Below, in pieces: positions 12,651 to 16,298 of a stretch of DNA of 16,298 nt. This DNA is from Muribaculaceae bacterium (GTDB taxonomy: Bacteria; Bacteroidota; Bacteroidia; Bacteroidales; Muribaculaceae). The stretch's first letter is position 1. Every line of letters starts with the position of its first letter. The stretch lies in NCBI GenBank assembly GCA_009775125.1, contig VSPD01000057.1, positions 1-16,298 of the forward strand, given 5' to 3'. Both the position numbers and the translations under genes were made by a program. The notes beneath the pieces are model-generated. The model saw only the letters and a list, made by a program, of their open reading frames with translations. It did not search any database and was not told the DNA's origin.

Positions 12651-15404
12651 ATGAAACGCTTTTATCCGATAGTTTACATTCTTATAGTGTCTTTGACAAT
12701 ATTGCTCTCCGGCTGCCGCCATGAACGTCCGATGCGCATTGGCGTGTCGCAGTGCAGCGACGACGACTGGCGCAGGAAGATGAATGAGGAGATATTCCGC
12801 GAGGCCATGTTCCATGACAATATAGAAGTGGAAATCCGGTCGGCCGACGACAGCAACGAGCGTCAGATAGCCGACCTTAGATATTTCGTCGACAATGGTT
12901 TCGACATAATCGTGGCCGCGCCCAACGAGGCCGAGGCTCTCACTCCAATCATAAAGGAAATATACGACAGCGGAATTCCGGTGGTGCTCTTCGACCGCGA
13001 CATACACGGCGACTCATTCACAGCATACCAAGGCGCCGACAATGCCGAAATCGGGCGCAGCGCCGCCAAAAAAGCCTTGTCGTATGTCGGTGCCGGCGGA
13101 AAGGTGCTGGAAATAACAGGTCTGTCGGGGTCTACCCCGGCCGAGGAGCGCAAGCGCGGATTCGACATGTGCGCCGCCGACGACGGGCTCGAGATACTCG
13201 CCCGGGCCGACGGAAAATGGAATTACGACGATGCCATGGCCAAAGTTGACTCATTGCTTGATATCTACCCCGACGCCGACCTGATTTACGCGCATAACGA
13301 CCGCATGGCCGTTGCCGCCCGCGCCGCCGCCGACCGTCATGGCCTGAGCGATATAAAAATAATTGGTATCGATGCCGCTCCAAACATTGGAATAAAGGCC
13401 GTGGCCGATTCTGTTATCGACGCCACCTTTGTCTATCCCACCGAAGGCTACCAGCTCTTGCGCACGGCCACGGCGATACTCAACGGCGAGCCCTTCGAGC
13501 GCACTATCATGTTCCGCAATCCGATAATGGTGGATGCCGCCAATGCCGCCATCTTGCTGCGCCAGGACGAGGCTCTGCGCGGCGAGACTGAAAAGATAAA
13601 CGTGCTGTCGGACAAAATCGACGATTTCTGGAAACGCCATTCGTTGCAGACGGCGATTCTTTATGGCGCTTTCGTGATTCTCATACTCCTCGCCGTGGTG
13701 ATTTTCCTTATGATGCGCTCATATTGGAGCAACCGCCGCCACCGTATCGAGGTGGAGCGTCGAAACTCTGAGCTGGCCGGGCAAAAAGAAGAAATATCGC
13801 GTCTGTATCAGCAGCTGCAAGACGCCACGCAATCGAAGCTCACGTTCTTCACCAATGTGAGCCACGACCTGCGCACACCCCTCACGCTCATTGCCGACCC
13901 GGTGGCGCAGCTCGCCGAGGCTCCCAACCTCACCGACAGCCAGCACACGCTTATGCAGCTTGCCAACAAGAACGTGAAAATACTCATGCGGCTAATCAAA
14001 CAGATTCTCGACATACGCAAATTCGACAACGGCCAGTTGCGTCTGAAACTCGTCAACGTCAACCTTGGCGTCCTGCTCAGCGAATGGATCGTGGCGTTCA
14101 GCAACGCCGCCCGCAAACGCCACATCGTTCTCACCAACGAAATATCCACATCCGACGACATGACCACCGCCGTCGATATCGACAAAATCGAGCGCGTGAT
14201 ATTCAACCTCATTTCCAACGCCTTCAAATTCACTCCCGAAAACGGCACGATAAGAATATCGGCCTCCCGCCGCGACCACGACATTATAATAAAGGTATCC
14301 GACACAGGCTGCGGCATCCCGCCGGCGGAAATCAACCGCGTGTTCGACCGCTTTTTCAAGACCGATAACGTAAATCCCGAAGGCTCGGGCATTGGCCTAG
14401 CCCTTACAAAAGTGTTTGTCGAGATGCACTCAGGCAGCATTTCCGTCGACAGCACCGAGGGTGCCGGCACGGAATTTACAGTGGTGATACCTGTGACACA
14501 CGTCGATGCCGCGGCCGCTTCTGTCCCAGCAGTAAATATCATCCCCGAAGAAGACGCGGCAGAGCTGGCGTCGCTCGATGTCGACAATGCCGAGGTGAAA
14601 CCCGACGCCGAGGTTGTGCTCGTAATCGACGACAACCCCGACATATGCACCCTCGTTAAAAGCCTGCTCTCCGACAAATACACCGTGATACAGGCACATT
14701 CCGGCGCCGACGGCATCCGCAAGGCATCGAAATATATCCCCGACCTGATAATCTGCGACATAATGATGCCGGGCACCGACGGCTTCGAGACATGCCGCAG
14801 GATAAAGGACGAAGTGGTCACCAGCCATATCCCCGTGCTCCTGCTCACGGCATGCTCGCAGGATGTGGAGCGCACCGAAGGCTATCGCTGCGGAGCCGAC
14901 GGATACATGACCAAGCCCTTCGACTCGCAGATGCTCCTTGCCCGGTGCGAGGCCCTGATACGCAACCGCCGCAATATCCTTGAATCGGCAGGCAAGGCCA
15001 AGCCCGAGGCCCCGGCGCGCAGCCAGGCGGCAGCCCCGGCAGTGTCGGCTGTGGCCAACAAGGACATCGATGATGAATTCTACAACCGTTTCATGGCTGT
15101 GGTGGAAGCCGAAATCGGCAATGCCGAAATCACCGTCGAAGACTTCGCCGACCGTCTTGGCATGAGCCGAGTGCAGATGTATCGCAAAATCAAGGCCCTC
15201 ACAAACTATTCGCCCACGGAAATTTTGCGCAACGTCCGCCTCAAACGAGCCGCCGTGCTCCTTAAAACCACCGAGGCCACCGTGTCTGAGATATGCTACA
15301 AGGTAGGGTTCGCCACCCCCAGCTATTTCACCAAATGCTACCGCGAATATTACGGCGAATCCCCCTCCGACACCCAGGCCCGCACAAGCAAAGCCAAAGA
15401 CTGA
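12651..15404 (+). CDS. Hybrid two-component system sensor/regulator, fructose-sensing type
   Basis: A 917-residue single-chain two-component protein. Residues 1-21 are hydrophobic and end in LLSGC, resembling a lipobox. Residues 28-300 form a type I periplasmic-binding-protein domain of the ribose-binding family (RIGVSQCSDD, VVLFDRD, YAHNDRMAVAA, IIGIDAAPN). A transmembrane segment lies at about 332-356 and a coiled coil at 365-392. The kinase has phospho-acceptor H405 in SHDLRTP, N-box N523, DTGCGIP (551-557) and GSGIGLAL (578-585). The receiver domain (about 655-772) has D660/D661, phospho-acceptor D703, T733 and K755. The C-terminal AraC-type helix-turn-helix domain is at about 820-905. 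It has no NHL/YYY propeller sensor; the order matches BT1754, whose periplasmic domain binds fructose. It is divergent from the GH32 operon, which it presumably activates. All catalytic residues are present. Confidence 0.96.
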   Translation: MKRFYPIVYILIVSLTILLSGCRHERPMRIGVSQCSDDDWRRKMNEEIFREAMFHDNIEVEIRSADDSNERQIADLRYFVDNGFDIIVAAPNEAEALTPIIKEIYDSGIPVVLFDRDIHGDSFTAYQGADNAEIGRSAAKKALSYVGAGGKVLEITGLSGSTPAEERKRGFDMCAADDGLEILARADGKWNYDDAMAKVDSLLDIYPDADLIYAHNDRMAVAARAAADRHGLSDIKIIGIDAAPNIGIKAVADSVIDATFVYPTEGYQLLRTATAILNGEPFERTIMFRNPIMVDAANAAILLRQDEALRGETEKINVLSDKIDDFWKRHSLQTAILYGAFVILILLAVVIFLMMRSYWSNRRHRIEVERRNSELAGQKEEISRLYQQLQDATQSKLTFFTNVSHDLRTPLTLIADPVAQLAEAPNLTDSQHTLMQLANKNVKILMRLIKQILDIRKFDNGQLRLKLVNVNLGVLLSEWIVAFSNAARKRHIVLTNEISTSDDMTTAVDIDKIERVIFNLISNAFKFTPENGTIRISASRRDHDIIIKVSDTGCGIPPAEINRVFDRFFKTDNVNPEGSGIGLALTKVFVEMHSGSISVDSTEGAGTEFTVVIPVTHVDAAAASVPAVNIIPEEDAAELASLDVDNAEVKPDAEVVLVIDDNPDICTLVKSLLSDKYTVIQAHSGADGIRKASKYIPDLIICDIMMPGTDGFETCRRIKDEVVTSHIPVLLLTACSQDVERTEGYRCGADGYMTKPFDSQMLLARCEALIRNRRNILESAGKAKPEAPARSQAAAPAVSAVANKDIDDEFYNRFMAVVEAEIGNAEITVEDFADRLGMSRVQMYRKIKALTNYSPTEILRNVRLKRAAVLLKTTEATVSEICYKVGFATPSYFTKCYREYYGESPSDTQARTSKAKD

Positions 15405-15474
15405 ACCGCAAATACCGCAAATTTCACAAATTACACTAATTTCGCAAATTATTAATTCAAGTTTCGCAAGTTAG

Positions 15475-15536
15475 TCACGGCGAAGCCGTGATTCCTTGGC
15501 TAACCGGGTTTGGAGGCAGCATGCCGACAAGCCCGG
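15475..15536. repeat. Two stem-loops downstream of the hybrid sensor gene
   Basis: The first stem is TCACGGC (15475-15481) with GCCGTGA (15485-15491), loop GAA. The second is CCGGGTTTG (15504-15512) with CAAGCCCGG (15528-15536), one G-T wobble, enclosing an inner GGCA/TGCC stem. They lie 70-130 bases after the sensor's stop. The first could end the sensor transcript, but only a short mixed TTCCTTGG follows it. They continue directly into the 273-bp repeat. Confidence 0.5.
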
Positions 15537-15560
15537 ACTGTTAAATATAACGGGTCAAGT

Positions 15561-15833
15561 CATAATTACGGTGCATTGCGTCTCCGTTAGGAGACAAATA
15601 TTGTAGCCCAGGGCGACAGCCCTGGGGGGCGTGGATGTTATTTATTATGGTGTTGGAGCGGAGCCTGCCGGAGCGTTCGATAACGCCAACCGTGGTGCAG
15701 AACGCTACGCTGCCGCTCGCTCCGATACCACGATGAACCAACCTCAACATACCGGGGGTTCCGCTATCGCTTCACCCCCGGCTACAATCTTGAATCGCTA
15801 CGCGATTCCATGCACCGCATTTTCGGCTTGTGC
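15561..15833 (-). repeat. Dispersed hairpin-rich repeat, copy B (inverted)
   Basis: This is the inverted counterpart of 2323-2595. Read on the minus strand it has the same hairpins at the same spacing: CCGGGGGT/ACCCCCGG (15781-15752), GGAGCG/CGCTCC enclosing AGCGTTC/GAACGCT (15723-15655), CCCAGGGC/GCCCTGGG (15626-15607) and GTCTCC/GGAGAC (15595-15580). Several stems differ in sequence from copy A but stay paired. The whole spacer 15405-15990 has no credible gene. Confidence 0.8.
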
Positions 15834-15925
15834 CAATATAACTTCTGTTCATCCTGTTCTCCTGTCTTTTATCGCATATTACGCAAATTCGTTACAAAGG
15901 ATGCAAGAATGGTAACGTGAACGAT

Positions 15926-15946
15926 ATGTTGCAGTCGATGCAACAT
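15926..15946. promoter_or_regulatory. Perfect palindrome upstream of the SusC-like fragment, possible operator
   Basis: ATGTTGCA (15926-15933) and TGCAACAT (15939-15946) are perfect 8-base arms around GTCGA. It is centred about 55 bases upstream of the predicted start of the SusC-like fragment. TGCAACA also occurs at 12534-12540 in the GH32 promoter region, so a shared regulator is possible. Confidence 0.5.
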
Positions 15947-15976
15947 GCGTAATATATTTGATTTATAAAGAGATGT

Positions 15977-15984
15977 TAATTTTG
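15977..15984 (+). promoter_or_regulatory. -7 element before the SusC-like fragment
   Basis: TAATTTTG matches TAnnTTTG. A TTTG occurs at 15957-15960 but with only 16 bases of spacing, shorter than usual. Transcription would start near 15991, giving a leader of about 49 bases to the ATG at 16040. Confidence 0.6.
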
Positions 15985-16039
15985 CGACGTGATTCTCACG
16001 CTGATACCGGAAAAATTAATCAACCCAAATTTATAAATC

Positions 16040-16243
16040 ATGACAAAACCATTTTTTGCGTTTCTGCTGGCACTGATGATGTCTGTGTGCGCTTTCGCCC
16101 AGGATATCACCGTGCATGGAACGGTGGTCTCGAAGACAGATGGCGAGCCTTTGATCGGCGCGTCGGTCCGTTCCGAAGTTCTAAACATCGGTGTTTCCAC
16201 CGACATCGACGGAAATTTCATTATTAACGCGAGTTCGGGATAA
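16040..16243 (+). pseudogene. Truncated SusC/TonB-dependent receptor start (signal peptide plus CarboxypepD_reg-like domain)
   Basis: The 67 codons encode a signal peptide (residues 1-21, cut after CAFAQ) followed by DITVHGTVVSKTDGEPLIGASVRSEVLNIGVSTDIDGNF. That is the standard opening of SusC-type receptors: G.V....GEPLIGASV.....G..TDIDGNF. In intact proteins this domain runs on to a SYVGY-like strand, then the TonB plug and barrel, about 1000 residues in all. Here a TAA at 16241 ends the frame just after GNFIINASSG. No receptor-like continuation is visible in the other plus-strand frames of the last 55 bases. A strong terminator hairpin follows within 21 bases, so the fragment is a complete transcription unit as it stands. 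It is either a decayed susC or a fragment left by rearrangement. A short functional protein is less likely. Its promoter looks intact. Confidence 0.7.
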
Positions 16244-16263
16244 GGAACGCCATGAAACAGTTG

Positions 16264-16296
16264 AATCGGCAGCTTGAAAAAGTTGCCGATTCTTTT
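16264..16296 (+). terminator. GNRA-loop intrinsic terminator
   Basis: A 12-bp stem (16264-16275 with 16280-16291, one G-T wobble) closes on the tetraloop GAAA and is followed by CTTTT. It lies 21 bases after the stop of the SusC-like fragment. Confidence 0.7.
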
Positions 16297-16298
16297 GG

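Noticed and set aside
13808..14875. A 355-codon open frame on the minus strand
   Set aside because: It lies opposite the kinase and receiver domains of the hybrid sensor and shows Ser/Arg-rich shadow composition with no recognisable domain.
15541..15915. Short open frames in both directions across repeat copy B
   Set aside because: The matching frames in copy A are broken by different bases, and the variation preserves hairpins rather than codons.
16252..16298. Possible start of another gene (ATG at 16252, MKQLNRQLEKVADSF)
   Set aside because: Only 15 codons are visible before the window ends, and a strong terminator hairpin lies inside them; it cannot be supported from this window.

Overview
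The window reads as chromosome from a Bacteroidales bacterium. Supporting signs are promoters of the Bacteroidetes type (TTTG, about 19-20 bases, then TAnnTTTG), a hybrid two-component system protein, a GH32/MFS/fructokinase fructan cluster, a DUF3078 protein, and weak or absent Shine-Dalgarno sites. GC-rich genes with AT-rich spacers full of short hairpins suggest Muribaculaceae, but that family-level placement is a guess. No rRNA, tRNA, CRISPR array or transposase was seen.

Layout. (1) Positions 150-1726, minus strand: two adjacent rhomboid intramembrane proteases with a clear promoter. (2) 1811-2248, minus: a 145-residue protein that looks like the C-terminal half of FtsZ (helix H7, T7 loop and C-terminal domain) with no GTP-binding domain; I consider it the most interesting gene here. 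(3) 2249-2659: a spacer packed with hairpins, including one copy of a repeat of about 273 bp. (4) 2660-3247, minus: a SlyD-like prolyl isomerase with a cysteine-rich metal-binding tail. (5) 3305-7344, minus: a tightly packed run of purC, ubiE/menG, a DUF3078 outer-membrane protein and two small secreted proteins, with 1 to 21 base gaps or ATGA overlaps, driven by a good promoter before purC. (6) 7709-8377, minus: pgeF, with its own promoter overlapping the terminator of the next unit. (7) 8536-12453, minus: a fructan/fructose operon of GH32 fructanase, FucP-type MFS sugar transporter and PfkB-family fructokinase. (8) 12651-15404, plus: a divergent hybrid two-component sensor/regulator with a ribose-binding-protein-like periplasmic domain. 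(9) 15405-15990: a second hairpin-rich spacer with an inverted copy of the 273-bp repeat. (10) 16040-16243, plus: a signal peptide plus CarboxypepD_reg-like start of a SusC/TonB-dependent receptor that stops after 67 codons and is followed by a strong terminator hairpin.

How the genes work together. The hybrid sensor probably detects free fructose in the periplasm and activates the divergent operon: GH32 releases fructose from fructan, the MFS protein imports it and the kinase phosphorylates it. This matches the arrangement around BT1754 (sensor), BT1757-BT1759 in Bacteroides thetaiotaomicron. No intact SusC/SusD pair or surface endo-fructanase is visible here; only the truncated SusC start lies downstream of the sensor. 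A TGCAACA-type motif occurs upstream of both the GH32 gene and the SusC fragment and may be the sensor's operator.
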